From: Desulfoluna limicola
GTDB lineage: Bacteria; Desulfobacterota; Desulfobacteria; Desulfobacterales; Desulfolunaceae
DNA length: 64,000 nucleotides
Direction of reading: 5' to 3'
Assembly (NCBI RefSeq): GCF_021654575.1
Contig: NZ_AP024488.1
Location: forward strand, 2,999,501-3,063,500
Made by a program: the position numbers and the translations under genes
Shown: positions 44,034 through 53,817 of the stretch, one piece after another
Position numbering within the stretch: the first letter of the stretch is position 1
Layout of the letters: the number at the start of each line of letters is the position of its first letter
The notes under the pieces: generated by a model
Seen by the model: the letters and a program-made list of their open reading frames with translations, nothing else
What the model was told of the DNA's origin: nothing
Database searches by the model: none

Positions 44034-44537
44034 CTAAGAAAGTGTCGAATCAGAACTCAACATATCCAGTACCTGCAACCCCATTTTAGGGACCGCGGCA
44101 GAAACCGGTGCCGACAGCCCCGGGTCTACCTCTTCAGGCAGGCCTGTGATCTGGACAACGAGAATGGAAACACGCATGTCCGTATGTTCTTTGAGCTCTT
44201 TAAGCATGTTGGTCGTAGGGAATTGATGAAGGGAAAAATCCCCCGCCTTCTGGACGGCGACCTCGTCCACGTCGATCTCGAAGATCTCGCCGGGCTCTTT
44301 TCCCGGCTTGTCTGCGGCGTCGATAATGATGATTTGGGCGGGTTTGTTTTCTAACAGGAGGATATCAAACAGAAGGTCTCGAATGGAGGTACCCACATCC
44401 AGGCAGGCTGCCTGAGGGGGGAGGGTTCCAGCTTGTTCTAGGTACCGGATCACTTCCGGACCGAATCCGTCGTCCCCGAACAGGGGGTTGCCACAACCGA
44501 AGATCAGGGTTTCTTTCTCATGGATCAACTCGATCAT
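44034..44537 (-). CDS. Hydrogenase maturation protease (HycI/HyaD family)
   Basis: 167 aa from MIELIHEKETLIFGCGNPLFGDD, after GGAG. The GCGNPLFGDDGFG motif carries the nickel-sensing Asp/Glu (E of PEVIRYL), with IIIIDAADKPG as the second conserved segment. It removes the C-terminal extension of the large subunit after nickel insertion; MvhA in this operon has such a tail. An alternative GTG start 26 codons upstream adds a Cys-rich leader (CEHCSGAGLCC) but has no ribosome site. First gene of the hdr-mvh operon. Confidence 0.9.
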   Translation of the reverse strand: MIELIHEKETLIFGCGNPLFGDDGFGPEVIRYLEQAGTLPPQAACLDVGTSIRDLLFDILLLENKPAQIIIIDAADKPGKEPGEIFEIDVDEVAVQKAGDFSLHQFPTTNMLKELKEHTDMRVSILVVQITGLPEEVDPGLSAPVSAAVPKMGLQVLDMLSSDSTLS

Positions 44538-45227
44538 ACAGGCTCCATCGGTGAAGGGGGTGGAGAAGGACATTCCTGAACAACACAAGCCAGCACCAGA
44601 ACAGTGTTCACACACAATACATCTCTCTCACATCATATTTGGCGTGTCAACACGATTATCAGCTATAAAGTCAACAATTTGCTTTAAAAAAGAAACAGCG
44701 CCCCCCCTTTATTTACTACAAACAAGAAATCACGAAACATTAAAAAGACGGGTTTAAAAGGAGGTAGCCAACACTGTTATCTAAATTAAAAATATAAAGT
44801 ATTATAAATATTCACTACACAAATTTCCACCCCACAAACTGAGGTTTTCTTCAAGGCCGCCCATGCGCTCCCCCCTCCGCCACATCAAAATCACCTCCGA
44901 AAAAGCGCCACTCTCCACCCCACCCACACAGATCAAAAAATATTTTGATTCCCATGAAACATGGTTGTTGCCGGAATCAAGCACCCATAGTATTGTTCTC
45001 CGGATATTTCAGACAGCCCCCCCCTCTCCAACCGTTCTCCTGTCTCCGGGCTGGGATTTGACACACCGTTTTTTATGGATGGCTCCGAAAAAGATGCGCC
45101 GAGTCCAAATCTACCTAAGGAAACGGCCGCACACACCGAAAGCCGACACAAACCGGGCATCAGCCACGGTGCCGGCTCTCTCAGTGCCATCTTCAATGAC
45201 CAACTTTTTTTTGGAGGACCCGAACCA
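44538..45227. promoter_or_regulatory. Divergent promoter region, hydrogenase operon / SWIM gene
   Basis: 690 bases. 44640-44830 is AT-rich and the likely promoter area for the hdr-mvh operon, but no -35/-10 or -24/-12 pair was convincing. 44860-45200 is C-rich and has no supported gene; the open frames there lack ribosome sites. Confidence 0.4.
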
Positions 45228-45731
45228 ATGTCTCGCCAACCCAACCCGTTCAGCAACCTTGCCCCGGATGATATTGACGCCTGGGTCGAAGGCTCCACCG
45301 CCGATGCTGGAAGAATAATCCATGAGAAGGGTGGTGTCAGCGACCTCTCCCTCACCGAAGACGGGGATCTTCTCGCGTGGGTGGAAGGCTCCGCACGCCA
45401 CGCCGTCATGGTGTTCTTTGAGGACCAGATCCTCACTTCGGTCTGCACCTGCGCCAAAGCAACCGCCTGCGAGCACGCCGTGGCCGTGGCATATGAGAGC
45501 CTGCTCCTGGATCCGGACGGGATAGCTCTGCCCGCCGCTTCCGAGGACGACGAACGCCTGACCCTGCTCAGCGACCTCAACGACGAGGCCTCACAGGTCG
45601 ATCTCTACCTCAGCAGCCTCTCCCGGGACGAACTCATCGAGCTCATCCTCGACCTGACAGACGACATACCAGAGGTAGACGAAGAGTTGACCTGTCGCAT
45701 GGAAGAAGCGTTCAGCGAGGATGAAATATAG
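45228..45731 (+). CDS. SWIM zinc-finger protein
   Basis: 167 aa from MSRQPNPFSNLAPDDID after GGAGGA; a longer frame upstream lacks a site. The SWIM motif is CTCAKATACEHAVAVAYE (C-x-C-xn-C-x-H, residues ~66-83). The C-terminal half is acidic and Leu-rich (LYLSSLSRDELIELILDLT), a pattern seen in bacterial SWIM proteins that precede SNF2-type helicases, but no helicase is adjacent here. Probably binds nucleic acid or protein; precise role unknown. Confidence 0.85.
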   Translation: MSRQPNPFSNLAPDDIDAWVEGSTADAGRIIHEKGGVSDLSLTEDGDLLAWVEGSARHAVMVFFEDQILTSVCTCAKATACEHAVAVAYESLLLDPDGIALPAASEDDERLTLLSDLNDEASQVDLYLSSLSRDELIELILDLTDDIPEVDEELTCRMEEAFSEDEI

Positions 45732-45766
45732 GGGAAACATAAGGAGAGAAAAGGAGCACTTCACGA

Positions 45767-45849
45767 AGCGAAGAGCTTCGAGAGCAGGGCATATCCAAGT
45801 GACGCTACGTCGACTTTGGGTCCCCTCAGCTATCGAAGCTCTTCGCGAT
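45767..45849. repeat. Inverted repeat after the SWIM gene
   Basis: CGAAGAGCTTCGA and TCGAAGCTCTTCG about 55 bases apart. Origin unknown; no U-run. Confidence 0.4.
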
Positions 45850-45952
45850 CCCGCAGGGTGGGGTCTTGTTGTCAAAAACTTAAACGGAGTGGCAAAGCCA
45901 CGGTTCTCCGCGTGCTCTCATTTTCTTTGACACCAATTCCCCAAGGGACATC

Positions 45953-47062
45953 TTAGACGTTGAAACGAAAGTGCAGCACCTCTCCGTCCTGCACCTCGTA
46001 ATCCTTGCCTTCCACGCGCAGCTTGCCCTTCTCTTTAAGAGCGGCCTCGGACTTGAACTCGAACAGCTCTTCGCAGTGGTAGACTTCGGCGCGGATAAAT
46101 CCCCGCTCAAAGTCGGAGTGAATCACACCCGCCGCCTGGGGTGCCTTGGCTCCCTTGGGGAAGGTCCAGGCCCGCACTTCCTTCTCCCCTGCGGTAAAAT
46201 ACGTCTGAAGACCCAGCATGGCGTAGCCCTCACGGATCAGGCGGTGAAGCCCGGACTCCTCGAGGCCGGCATCTTCCAGAAACGCCTGCTTCTCTTCTTC
46301 GTCATCCATCTCGGAAATCTCGGACTCAAACTTTCCACAGATAACCACCACACCAGACCCGTCTTTTTCGGCAAACTCACGCACCTTGGCGACGTAGTCG
46401 TTTTCCCCGCCCAGGTCGTCTTCGCCCACGTTGCAACAGTAGAGCTGCTTTTTCAGGGTAATCAGATGAAGATCAGAAATCAGCTCCACCTCGCGCTCTT
46501 CCAGCCCAATGCTTCGGGCCGGCTCGCCCTCTTCAAGGGCAGCCACCAACTTTTTCAGCACAGGCTCCACCGCCTTGGCCGCGCCGGAGATCTTCTTATC
46601 CTGGGATTTGATCAGCTTGGGCAGGGCCGTCAGGCGCTTTTGAACCGTCTCAAGGTCGGCAAAGGCCAGCTCGATACTGATGGTCTCAATGTCACTGACG
46701 GGGTTTACCTTCCCATCCACATGAACCACGTCATCGTCGTCAAAGCACCGAACCACATGGATGATGGCCCCCACCTGACGAATGTGCCCGAGAAACTGGT
46801 TGCCCAGGCCCTCCCCTTTGGAAGCGCCCCTGACGAGCCCGGCAATGTCCACAAACTCCACAATTGCCGGAATCAACTTCTGGGGCGTGATGAATTCGGT
46901 GATGCGGTGCATGCGCGCATCGGGGACAGCCACAACCCCCACGTTGGGCTCAATGGTACAAAAGGGGTAGTTGGCCGCCTCCGCAGGAGCAGAGGTCAAG
47001 GCCGAAAAGAGGGTGGATTTACCGACGTTGGGCAGGCCAACAATGCCGCAGTTCAATTGCAT
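45953..47062 (-). CDS. ychF: Redox-regulated ATPase/GTPase YchF (OLA1 family)
   Basis: 369 aa. It starts [19 protein letters not shown] (G1 P-loop), then [38 protein letters not shown], a coiled-coil insertion, and a C-terminal TGS domain ([19 protein letters not shown]). YchF proteins bind ribosomes and hydrolyse ATP. AAGGAG ribosome site. Housekeeping gene, full length. Confidence 0.97.
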   Translation of the reverse strand: MQLNCGIVGLPNVGKSTLFSALTSAPAEAANYPFCTIEPNVGVVAVPDARMHRITEFITPQKLIPAIVEFVDIAGLVRGASKGEGLGNQFLGHIRQVGAIIHVVRCFDDDDVVHVDGKVNPVSDIETISIELAFADLETVQKRLTALPKLIKSQDKKISGAAKAVEPVLKKLVAALEEGEPARSIGLEEREVELISDLHLITLKKQLYCCNVGEDDLGGENDYVAKVREFAEKDGSGVVVICGKFESEISEMDDEEEKQAFLEDAGLEESGLHRLIREGYAMLGLQTYFTAGEKEVRAWTFPKGAKAPQAAGVIHSDFERGFIRAEVYHCEELFEFKSEAALKEKGKLRVEGKDYEVQDGEVLHFRFNV

Positions 47063-47193
47063 GGGTCACAAAACTCCTTATAAAAATAAAAAGAGAAAGA
47101 CCGGCCACCCGGGCTTTCTCATCACTTCAATATCGTTACGCATCCGGACATGGATGACGAATCATGCTGGACGTGATCGGACAAAACACATTC

Positions 47194-48099
47194 TTACGCT
47201 GTTTGAATCAGATCCCGGGATGCTGTTACCGCCTCGGGGTTCAATCCGAGGAACCGGGCCGCTGTCTTCCAGACCCTGTCTGGGGTATCCCCTGAATCGC
47301 GCATATCTTTCAGAGCGTAAGAGCCTCTGGATTTCGACAACTTTTCTCCACCTTCCCCCAGGATCAAACCGTGGTGCAGAAAGGAGCAGCGCCTGAAACC
47401 CTGGGCGTCAAAGAGGTCTGCCAGATAGAGCTGGGCCGCTGTGGAGGGCAGCAGGTCCTCGCCCCGGGTGATAAAATTGACCTGCCCACACTCGTCCTCC
47501 AGAAGACTGGCAAACTGATACGCCGGCTGATCATCCTTACGCCAAAGCACAAAGTCACCGAAGGTCTCTGCCACATTCAGGCGATGCCCCCCCACATCAA
47601 CCACGGCCCCCGCTTCCACCTGAACCCGCATGGCGGTTTCATAAGGAGTCAGCGCATGGTTTCCGTGGCGGCAGGTCCCGGGGTAGAGCCCATTGGGGGC
47701 CGTCTTCTTAATAGCGCTTCGGGAACAGCCACAGGCAAAAAGCTTTCCTGTCTCCTGACTGAGGCGGTCCAGCTCGCTGCGGTAGAAATCGCGTCGTTTT
47801 TGAAGGGAGAAATGGGTGTGGAACTCATCAGGCCCTGAGGGCCCGGTATCCCAATCCACCCCCAACCACTCCAGAGACTCAAAAATATCCCCGAGAACGT
47901 CATCCCGGAACCGAATCCCGTCCATGTCGTCGATACGCAGGTGAAGAGAGCCACCCCTGCCCCGGACCAATGCCCAGGTAATGAGAAAATTGACCGCATT
48001 GCCCACGTGCAGATAGCCACTGGGCGTCGGCGCAATACGCGACACGGGTTTATCGGGTATCCCCGTGATATCTAAAGGTGTCACAAACTCATCCAACAA
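47194..48099 (-). CDS. gluQ: Glutamyl-Q tRNA(Asp) synthetase
   Basis: 301 aa. A class-I glutamyl-tRNA-synthetase catalytic core without the anticodon-binding domain, which defines GluQ-RS; it glutamylates queuosine at tRNA-Asp position 34. HIGH-type TPSGYLHVGN (25-34), zinc-binding Cys in FACGCSRSA and TCRHG, KMSKS-type EKLSKSRGSY near 255. The start is TTG at 48099 with GAGG eight bases before; no ATG fits. The alternative, a truncated GltX, is unlikely given the exact domain boundary. Confidence 0.9.
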   Translation of the reverse strand: MLDEFVTPLDITGIPDKPVSRIAPTPSGYLHVGNAVNFLITWALVRGRGGSLHLRIDDMDGIRFRDDVLGDIFESLEWLGVDWDTGPSGPDEFHTHFSLQKRRDFYRSELDRLSQETGKLFACGCSRSAIKKTAPNGLYPGTCRHGNHALTPYETAMRVQVEAGAVVDVGGHRLNVAETFGDFVLWRKDDQPAYQFASLLEDECGQVNFITRGEDLLPSTAAQLYLADLFDAQGFRRCSFLHHGLILGEGGEKLSKSRGSYALKDMRDSGDTPDRVWKTAARFLGLNPEAVTASRDLIQTA

Positions 48100-48344
48100 A
48101 TGGCGTCCTCTTTCAGCGCCCCAAGGCGCATTTATTTGAAACGAACCTTCATATCACTGTTTTTATTCTATGTCCAACCCAGGATACCGCCTTTACCGCC
48201 AAAACCACCAAAGAGTTCCCGGCTCGCGGGCCGTTGGTTCTTTGAGCTTCCCCCAGCGGCTTCTCCGTGCAGGAAACCACGTTTTGGCGGGATTGGCCAA
48301 CCATCGAAATCTTAGCCCGCCTCTACCTGCCTGCGGGTGGACCA
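48100..48344. other. Intergenic stretch without recognised features
   Basis: C- and T-rich, no supported gene or RNA; ends in the terminator of the first tandem tRNA. Confidence 0.5.
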
Positions 48345-48383
48345 AACAAAAAAAGGCCTGGAAGAAACTCTTCCAGGCCTTTG
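48345..48383 (-). terminator. Terminator of tRNA-fMet copy 2
   Basis: AAAGGCCTGGAAGA-GTT-TCTTCCAGGCCTTT on the minus strand followed by TTTTG. Repeated at 48965-49003. Confidence 0.9.
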
Positions 48384-48395
48384 TATGTTTTTAAT

Positions 48396-48472
<77 letters not shown>

Positions 48473-48484
48473 TCAACGAGGCGA

Positions 48485-48513
48485 ACAATACAGCCCAGCC
48501 CGGGGGATGTCAA
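48485..48513 (-). promoter_or_regulatory. Promoter of tRNA-fMet copy 2
   Basis: TTGACA / 17 bp / TATTGT on the minus strand. Confidence 0.8.
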
Positions 48514-48695
48514 GGCATTTAGCAAAACAAATGCCACCGACAAAAAAAAGAGGCCAACCCCCTGATTTTATACACCCTGAAAAGTGGTGTGGCCAGACTC
48601 AAAGGCCCATGGGCAAGAACCGGACAGCATGCGCTCGGCACAAAGCACCCCGTTTGCCGATGGATAAAACCAGCGTAACTATTTTGATCAAAGTC

Positions 48696-48850
48696 GCCTC
48701 CGGCGGCCAAACGTTTGACAAACAGCTTTTTAAGGTGGGTTTCGGCTCATTCGAAGGTGTGGTTTTCCAACCGTCGTCGTCGTAACGGTAAATGGGGATG
48801 CAACCGGAATGTTTTTGCGGAGCTTTTGTCAAAAAGCGACCCGCCGGAGG
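48696..48850. repeat. Inverted-terminal-repeat element, copy 18 (second right-arm type)
   Basis: Left GCCTCCGGCGGCCAAACG; right arm CGGAATGTTTTTGCGG, then TCAAAAAGCGACCCGCCGGAGG. Sits between the two tandem tRNA genes. Confidence 0.75.
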
Positions 48851-48964
48851 AAACTTGTGGGGGAGCTGAATGGTGACAAACCAGCCCCCCAGACAAGGGC
48901 TCCCCACCCCTACGTCGCCATTCTCTATTTTCCCCGTCCCCACGCACCTGAAACTGCGGCACCA

Positions 48965-49003
48965 AAACAAAAAAGGCCTGGAAGAAGTTCTTCCAGGCCT
49001 TTG
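48965..49003 (-). terminator. Terminator of tRNA-fMet copy 3
   Basis: Same hairpin as at 48345 (GGCCTGGAAGAA / TTCTTCCAGGCC) with a U-run. Confidence 0.9.
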
Positions 49004-49013
49004 TATTTTTTAT

Positions 49014-49090
<77 letters not shown>

Positions 49091-49112
49091 TCAACGAGGC
49101 GAACATTACAGC

Positions 49113-49141
49113 CCAGGCCGGGGGATGTCAAGGTATTCAGC
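49113..49141 (-). promoter_or_regulatory. Promoter of tRNA-fMet copy 3
   Basis: TTGACA (49136-49141), 17-bp spacer, TAATGT (49113-49118). Confidence 0.75.
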
Positions 49142-49222
49142 AAAAAAGATGCCACACACCCCAAGAATAATGATTAACCCACTGACATTATACGCGTGAC
49201 ACCTAACCCCCTTCCACGTGGG

Positions 49223-49295
49223 TATTCACCCGGCGGTTACATGCGTGAATGGTGAGGAGCCCTATCACCCCGATACGTTTGACACCTCTTTCATC
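49223..49295. repeat. 73-bp direct repeat, copy B
   Basis: Second copy of 2559-2631 (69/73 identical). The rest of 49142-49588 shows no gene with a ribosome site. Confidence 0.8.
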
Positions 49296-49588
49296 TTCTG
49301 TTTCGTGCATCAAGTTGCCGGGTTGAGACCCACGCGAAGATTGACAGGGCAAAGGCTGACGCACGAGGACTGACAGACAATGCCCCCCTGTTTTTTGTTT
49401 TGCCTGTCCCCACGTGTACCGCTGGCAAGGACTGGAAGAGCTCCAGCGCCCCAACCGGTTGCCCCGGAGATTCCCTACGCCCTTCCACTTTCTCCATGAT
49501 TTTATTGAACAGTTGATCTATTCATGAAATATCCGGAGGAAGGCAGGTCGAATCACGTCACGTAACAATCAATTGGATCAACAAGACC

Positions 49589-50362
49589 ATGGAAGAGCTC
49601 AAGCAATGGTTTGCCGGCTACACCGCCCGATTTATCAGCGGCGAGGAGGAGGGCGACCGAAACATCATTCTGAAGCAACAGCACACCCGTCGGGTCTGCC
49701 GGGAGAGCCTCTTTTTGGCGCATCGACTGGGCCTTGACCCCATGCAGACCGCCATCGCGGAGACCGCGGCCCTCTTTCACGACATCGGCCGATTTGAGCA
49801 GTACCGAAGGTTCAACACGTTTGTGGATACCCAATCGATGGACCATGCCAGGCTCGGCCATGAAACCATCGAAGAGGAGCAATGCCTGGCCCAGCTGCCA
49901 CCGGAAGATCAAGACCTCATCAAACGGGTGGTTCTCTATCACAACAGGGCCTTTCTGCCTGAGAATGAAACCGACGAATGCCTTTTTTACAGCCGCCTGC
50001 TTCGCGATGCCGACAAGCTGGATATCTGGTATGTGGTGACCTCCTATTACGCGGAGCTGGGAAAAAAACGAAACAAAACCCTGGAACTGGACCTGCCGGA
50101 TACCCCCGGGATCTCAGAGAAGGTCTATGCCAGTCTCATGAAGCGCCAGGTGGTCTTGAAGAAGGATCTGCAAAACCTCAATGACTTTAAACTCTTGCAA
50201 ATGGGATGGGTCTTTGACCTCAACTTCACCCCGTCCATAGGCCGCCTTGCAGACAAGGGCTACCTGCGCCTGATCAAGCACACCCTGCCCGGGGAAGCCA
50301 GAATCGACCGGGTCTATGAAACCATCACCCAGTACATGGAGGAGAAAACGCAGAATAATTAA
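49589..50362 (+). CDS. HD-domain phosphohydrolase
   Basis: 257 aa. Metal ligands of an HD domain: H32 in QQHTRRVC, HD in ALFHDIGRFEQY (near 63-64), H86 in SMDHARLGH and D150 in RLLRDADKLDIW. This places it among small HD hydrolases acting on nucleotides or other phosphoesters. Substrate unknown. No ribosome site stronger than GACC before the ATG, but coding is clear. Alone between repeats. Confidence 0.88.
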   Translation: MEELKQWFAGYTARFISGEEEGDRNIILKQQHTRRVCRESLFLAHRLGLDPMQTAIAETAALFHDIGRFEQYRRFNTFVDTQSMDHARLGHETIEEEQCLAQLPPEDQDLIKRVVLYHNRAFLPENETDECLFYSRLLRDADKLDIWYVVTSYYAELGKKRNKTLELDLPDTPGISEKVYASLMKRQVVLKKDLQNLNDFKLLQMGWVFDLNFTPSIGRLADKGYLRLIKHTLPGEARIDRVYETITQYMEEKTQNN

Positions 50363-50367
50363 GAGAA

Positions 50368-50642
50368 ATTCGTTCTTGGTTCGTGGTGCTTGGTTCTTCG
50401 TTCAAGGAGTTCGCTTCGCGAATACCAGTTGGGGGCAAAGGCACAAAACGTTTATCCACAGATGACACAGATGGACTCAGATAGGGCGGCTTCGCCGCTA
50501 AAAGTGAAGGACGCTCTTAGTACACATGCCATCACCTATGCCCTGTTTTTCGGGCGCGCCGTGCTCCCGCGCGGCCTTTGATATAATAGTGGAGCGTAGC
50601 GACTCCATAACGAAGAACCAAGAACAAAGCACGAAGAACGCT
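50368..50642. repeat. Second dispersed repeat family, copy 1
   Basis: Left part TTCTTGGTTCGTGGTGCTTG then TTCTTCGTTCAAGGAG, middle CCACAGATGACACAGATGG and AGATAGGGCGG, right part GAAGAACCAAGAACAAAGCACGAAG reversed relative to the left, so the ends are inverted repeats. Related copies at 52378 and 54949. Confidence 0.7.
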
Positions 50643-50647
50643 TTTTA

Positions 50648-50998
50648 TCACCTTTCGCCATTAGCCCGCTTTCCCTGCCCTTGGTCCTGCCACGCAAGAA
50701 TCCCCCCCTCAATGTTGTACACCTCGTCAAACCCTTTGGCAGCAAGGATTCGTGAGGCCAACTTACTCCGGCTTCCAGACCGGCAATAGACAAGGATGGC
50801 GCCCTCTTTCTGGAGCTCCATCGCCCTTTTGCCCGTGTCGAACAAGGGCATATGAACAGACCCTTCGAGGTGGCCCTCATCGTATTCGGAGGGTTCCCGA
50901 ACATCCAGGAGCACCCATCCGTCCCCACTGGCCATCATCTCTTTCGCCCTTTCCGGCTTGATGGATTTAACCGGCATGAAAAATTTCAACCATCTCAC
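50648..50998 (-). CDS. Single-domain rhodanese-like sulfurtransferase
   Basis: 116 aa. One rhodanese domain: WVLLDVREPSEYDEGHLEGS (CH2A motif) and active-site Cys in VYCRSGSRSKLA, with a six-residue catalytic loop suited to sulfur. Start taken as GTG 50998, nine bases after AGGAGG; ATG 50977 lacks a good site. Moves sulfane sulfur; partner unknown. Nothing in the neighbourhood defines a pathway. Confidence 0.85.
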   Translation of the reverse strand: MRWLKFFMPVKSIKPERAKEMMASGDGWVLLDVREPSEYDEGHLEGSVHMPLFDTGKRAMELQKEGAILVYCRSGSRSKLASRILAAKGFDEVYNIEGGILAWQDQGQGKRANGER

Positions 50999-51356
50999 GT
51001 GACAGAACCTCCTGATCCAAAGAACCCTCACAAAAACGAAGAGCATGTTGCCGGGCTATCCAGGCACGTCATGCTGTTTTTGCGTGGTTTTATTACCGCA
51101 AGAGGGACCACCCAGGTCCCCTTGATCACCATGCATCGGGCAGCGAGGAGCCCCAACCACCTTCCATCAGACCGCATGGCGCTTCGTGTTCTTCATGGTT
51201 TTCCTCATACAACGCCTCCATTCACACGGCCTTCCATTATATTTCAAAACAACAGCTCCCCACAACAAGCAACCCTTTGCCAACCCCTTAACCCCTTCCA
51301 TTTTCAGTATATTTATGTCTAAATAGAGAAAATTTGCAATCACTCCGCTCAAAGTC
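50999..51356. other. Intergenic stretch without recognised features
   Basis: About 360 bases between the rhodanese gene and the repeat element. Plus-strand open frames here lack ribosome sites; no RNA or hairpin recognised. Confidence 0.5.
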
Positions 51357-51529
51357 ACCTCCGGCGGACCTGCCGGGGGCCAAACGTTTCAACCGTTTGA
51401 AAAACAGGCCTTGAAAAGTGTCCATGAACGAACCTCACTTTAAAAAGCGGACATGATTTGTCCCGAGGAACGAGGGGCAAAGCGCAGCCGACCCCTGCTT
51501 TCAAGGTGACACACCTTGCCGCCGGAGGC
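51357..51529. repeat. Inverted-terminal-repeat element, copy 19
   Basis: Left end CCTCCGGCGG, arm ACCTGCCGGGGGCCAAACG; core CCCGAGGAACGAGGGGC; right hairpin AAGGTGACACACCTT; perfect right end with TTTTT six bases on. Confidence 0.85.
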
Positions 51530-51593
51530 CATTTTTAAAAGCTGACCCGTTAAAAAAGTTCCCCCTTCCCCTGTTTCAGAAAAGGAGCATGCG

Positions 51594-52367
51594 ATGCGAT
51601 CCAAGACAATGATCGGCCTGGCTCTTCTGAGTACCGCTATCCTGGCGGTGATGGCCCTAGCCTCCCTGGGTGAGAAAGAGCAGAAAAACGGCCCCAACCA
51701 AAAACGTGCGGCCCGTTTTTACACAGGAATTCCTGAAGCACCGGTGCGCACCCGTTGCACCCTCACCGGGCCTATAACCGCCCTCGTGCTCCCCGCTGCC
51801 CTCCAGGGGGATGTGGTGGAACTCACCCTCATTGTTCCCAACCCAACTGACAAAGCCCTTCAGCTTACAAAGCCCAAAAGCTGCTGCGGCATCATTGTCA
51901 CCAACCTGACGCCACTCGTCCCCCCAGGGGAAGACGGCATGGTAAAGACGGTGATCATGACCGACAAGCTGGGCGGTAAGACCCTTGACGCCTATGTTCA
52001 GGTGGAAACCACGGACCCGGCCCGCCCCCTTCTGCGGTTCGATGCCTCCATGGCGGTCACGGAGTTCGCGTCCCTCTCCCAACACAAAATCACCCTCACC
52101 GGCCCCCACAGCGAGCCCGTTGAAGGCAGCTCAACCGTCACCCCAGCAGAGGCCTATCCCTTTGCCATCACCGGCATCAAGGCCAAAAAAGGGCTGCACG
52201 TCGCATACAATGTGGAGGAAATAAAAGACACGGAGGGCACCCGCTACCTCGTCCGGGCCACCAACACCCGAAAGACAGCCGGCGTGTACAGGGACATGCT
52301 CTACCTTCAGACAGACAACCCGTTAAGGCCGGAACTCCGGATCCGGGTTGAGGGACACATAGAATAA
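51594..52367 (+). CDS. Exported DUF1573-like protein
   Basis: 257 aa. N-terminal membrane anchor/signal MRSKTMIGLALLSTAILAVM. The body resembles DUF1573-type Ig-like folds (VVELTLIVPNPTDKALQL, KSCCGI with adjacent Cys, VPPGEDGMVKTVI, ending DNPLRPELRIRVEGHIE). The KSCCG motif is typical of such proteins, whose function is unknown. GGAG ribosome site. It follows a repeat element and no operon partner is visible. Confidence 0.75.
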   Translation: MRSKTMIGLALLSTAILAVMALASLGEKEQKNGPNQKRAARFYTGIPEAPVRTRCTLTGPITALVLPAALQGDVVELTLIVPNPTDKALQLTKPKSCCGIIVTNLTPLVPPGEDGMVKTVIMTDKLGGKTLDAYVQVETTDPARPLLRFDASMAVTEFASLSQHKITLTGPHSEPVEGSSTVTPAEAYPFAITGIKAKKGLHVAYNVEEIKDTEGTRYLVRATNTRKTAGVYRDMLYLQTDNPLRPELRIRVEGHIE

Positions 52368-52377
52368 AAATCAAAAG

Positions 52378-52687
52378 CGTTCTTCGTTCGTGGGTCTTAG
52401 TTCTTGGTTCAATGAATTCGCTGCGCTCATGACCATCCGAATTGAAAAATCATAAAGACGTTTAGCCACAGATGGACGCAGATAGGGCGGAAACCGCCAG
52501 TCAATGGTAAGTAATGAGTCGAAAACAGGGCGAGGACGCCTGGCCTATGCTCTCTTTCCCGCGCGGCGTTTCTATATATATGGTGGAACGAAGCGACTCC
52601 AAGGCCATTCGCCTACAGCCCTTAGCCTTTCGCCCGATTTTACCTGCCAGAGCGAAGCGACTCCTTCACGACGAACTAAGAACGTTT
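52378..52687. repeat. Second dispersed repeat family, copy 2
   Basis: CGTTCTTCGTTCGTGGGTCT left end, CCACAGATGGACGCAGATAG and GGGCGGAAACCGCC centre, reversed end CACGACGAACTAAGAACG. Fills the gap between two exported-protein genes. Confidence 0.7.
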
Positions 52688-52696
52688 TTCTCGCAC

Positions 52697-53365
52697 TTAT
52701 TCCCCCTTCCTGTATATATCCAGCGCCACCTTTCTGCCGCTGATCTTCATCAACACAAGGACATCATCATCGATGAACCGGGCCTTGTGGGTGATGATTT
52801 TTCCGTAGTAATCCTGCTCCCAGGCAAACTCCCCTTTCTCGTCGTCCCAGGCGTAGGAACGGCTGGTGTCCGCATCAGGAAACAAGGCGTAGGTCCCGTC
52901 ATCCCGCTGCTCGATACGGAACCCGTCTCCCCGCCGTTTCCAGTCGTCCGCACTGGACCAATCACCCTGCCAGAGGACCTCGGGGGGTTGGTCCGTCACC
53001 TGCCCTGCCGCATCCAACGCGTCCAGGTCCTCAATGTACTCGATATTCATATCGTAGATCTGCTGCTTGATGCCCTCAAGGCCCTCGGGGTACTGAACCG
53101 TCAGGGCTGGCTCCGCATGCTCGTTCTGCCCCGCCCCCCCCTTTGCCACAGTGGCTTCGCCCCCATGCCCGCGTTTTGCCTGTGCCGCACCCCACTCGGC
53201 ATCCTCTAAAACCTGATCCACCGATTCCACGCCGGGCATAGCTCGTTCCGCACGTGGGGCCACCTCCGGGGTGGACACCTTGCCCCCCGAGATGACCAAA
53301 AGCCCACCCCCCCATACCAGGGCCAGGCAGAAGCATGCTCCCATCGCAACGTCCCGTTTTCGCAT
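52697..53365 (-). CDS. Membrane-anchored protein of unknown function
   Basis: 222 aa from MRKRDVAMGACFCLALVWGG, a basic start plus one hydrophobic segment (signal anchor), after GGAG. A Met 24 codons upstream has no ribosome site. The exported part has an Ala/Gly/Glu-rich linker (~30-85), then a folded region with many Trp/Asp residues (VLWQGDWSSADDWKRR, YALFPDADTSRSYAWDD) and a basic end LDIYRKGE. No known family recognised. Confidence 0.7.
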   Translation of the reverse strand: MRKRDVAMGACFCLALVWGGGLLVISGGKVSTPEVAPRAERAMPGVESVDQVLEDAEWGAAQAKRGHGGEATVAKGGAGQNEHAEPALTVQYPEGLEGIKQQIYDMNIEYIEDLDALDAAGQVTDQPPEVLWQGDWSSADDWKRRGDGFRIEQRDDGTYALFPDADTSRSYAWDDEKGEFAWEQDYYGKIITHKARFIDDDVLVLMKISGRKVALDIYRKGE

Positions 53366-53612
53366 CAGCACGAATCTCCACAAGGTGAGCCCCATAGAAA
53401 AACTGGTGGCCGCAACGTTTTCAAGAACCGTATCCATTTTTTTTTACCGGAGCCTTCCCATGGAGGCCACTCAGGCAAAAAGACCGTATCTCCGAGGTCA
53501 TTCCGAAACAAACCTATCTGACGTCTCGCGCCACCCATGACTCAACCGACGTGTAAAACCACGAAGAACACGAAGCGCCCTTCGGGCGACACGAAAGGAT
53601 TGAGGCCCTCCA

Positions 53613-53702
53613 GCCCGTCAGCGAATGCAATCGACCCGAGGAACGAGGGGCAAAGAGCATTCGCCACCCGCTTTCGAGGAGGCTCACCTCGCCGCCGGAG
53701 GC
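53613..53702. repeat. Inverted-terminal-repeat element, right half, copy 20
   Basis: GCCCGTCAGCGAATGCAATC, core GACCCGAGGAACGAGGGGC, imperfect hairpin CGAGGAGGCTCACCTCG, end GCCGCCGGAGGC plus seven T. No left half is seen. Confidence 0.8.
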
Positions 53703-53713
53703 TTTTTTTCAGT

Positions 53714-53733
53714 GCGACATTGAATCATTCATT
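53714..53733. repeat. 20-bp inverted repeat, left copy
   Basis: GCGACATTGAATCATTCATT; its exact complement is at 54541-54560. The pair brackets the SGNH lipoprotein gene. Confidence 0.7.
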
Positions 53734-53817
53734 TCGCATAGACAGCGCCGTACAGACGACTCGGTTCATCACCGATCGTTTCTGCACGGCAGGCCATCAC
53801 AAGACCACCTCCGCCTT

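Noticed and set aside
44538-44615. Longer maturation protease with a Cys-rich N-terminus from a GTG start
   Set aside because: No ribosome site and not part of the family; the ATG at 44537 has GGAG at proper spacing.
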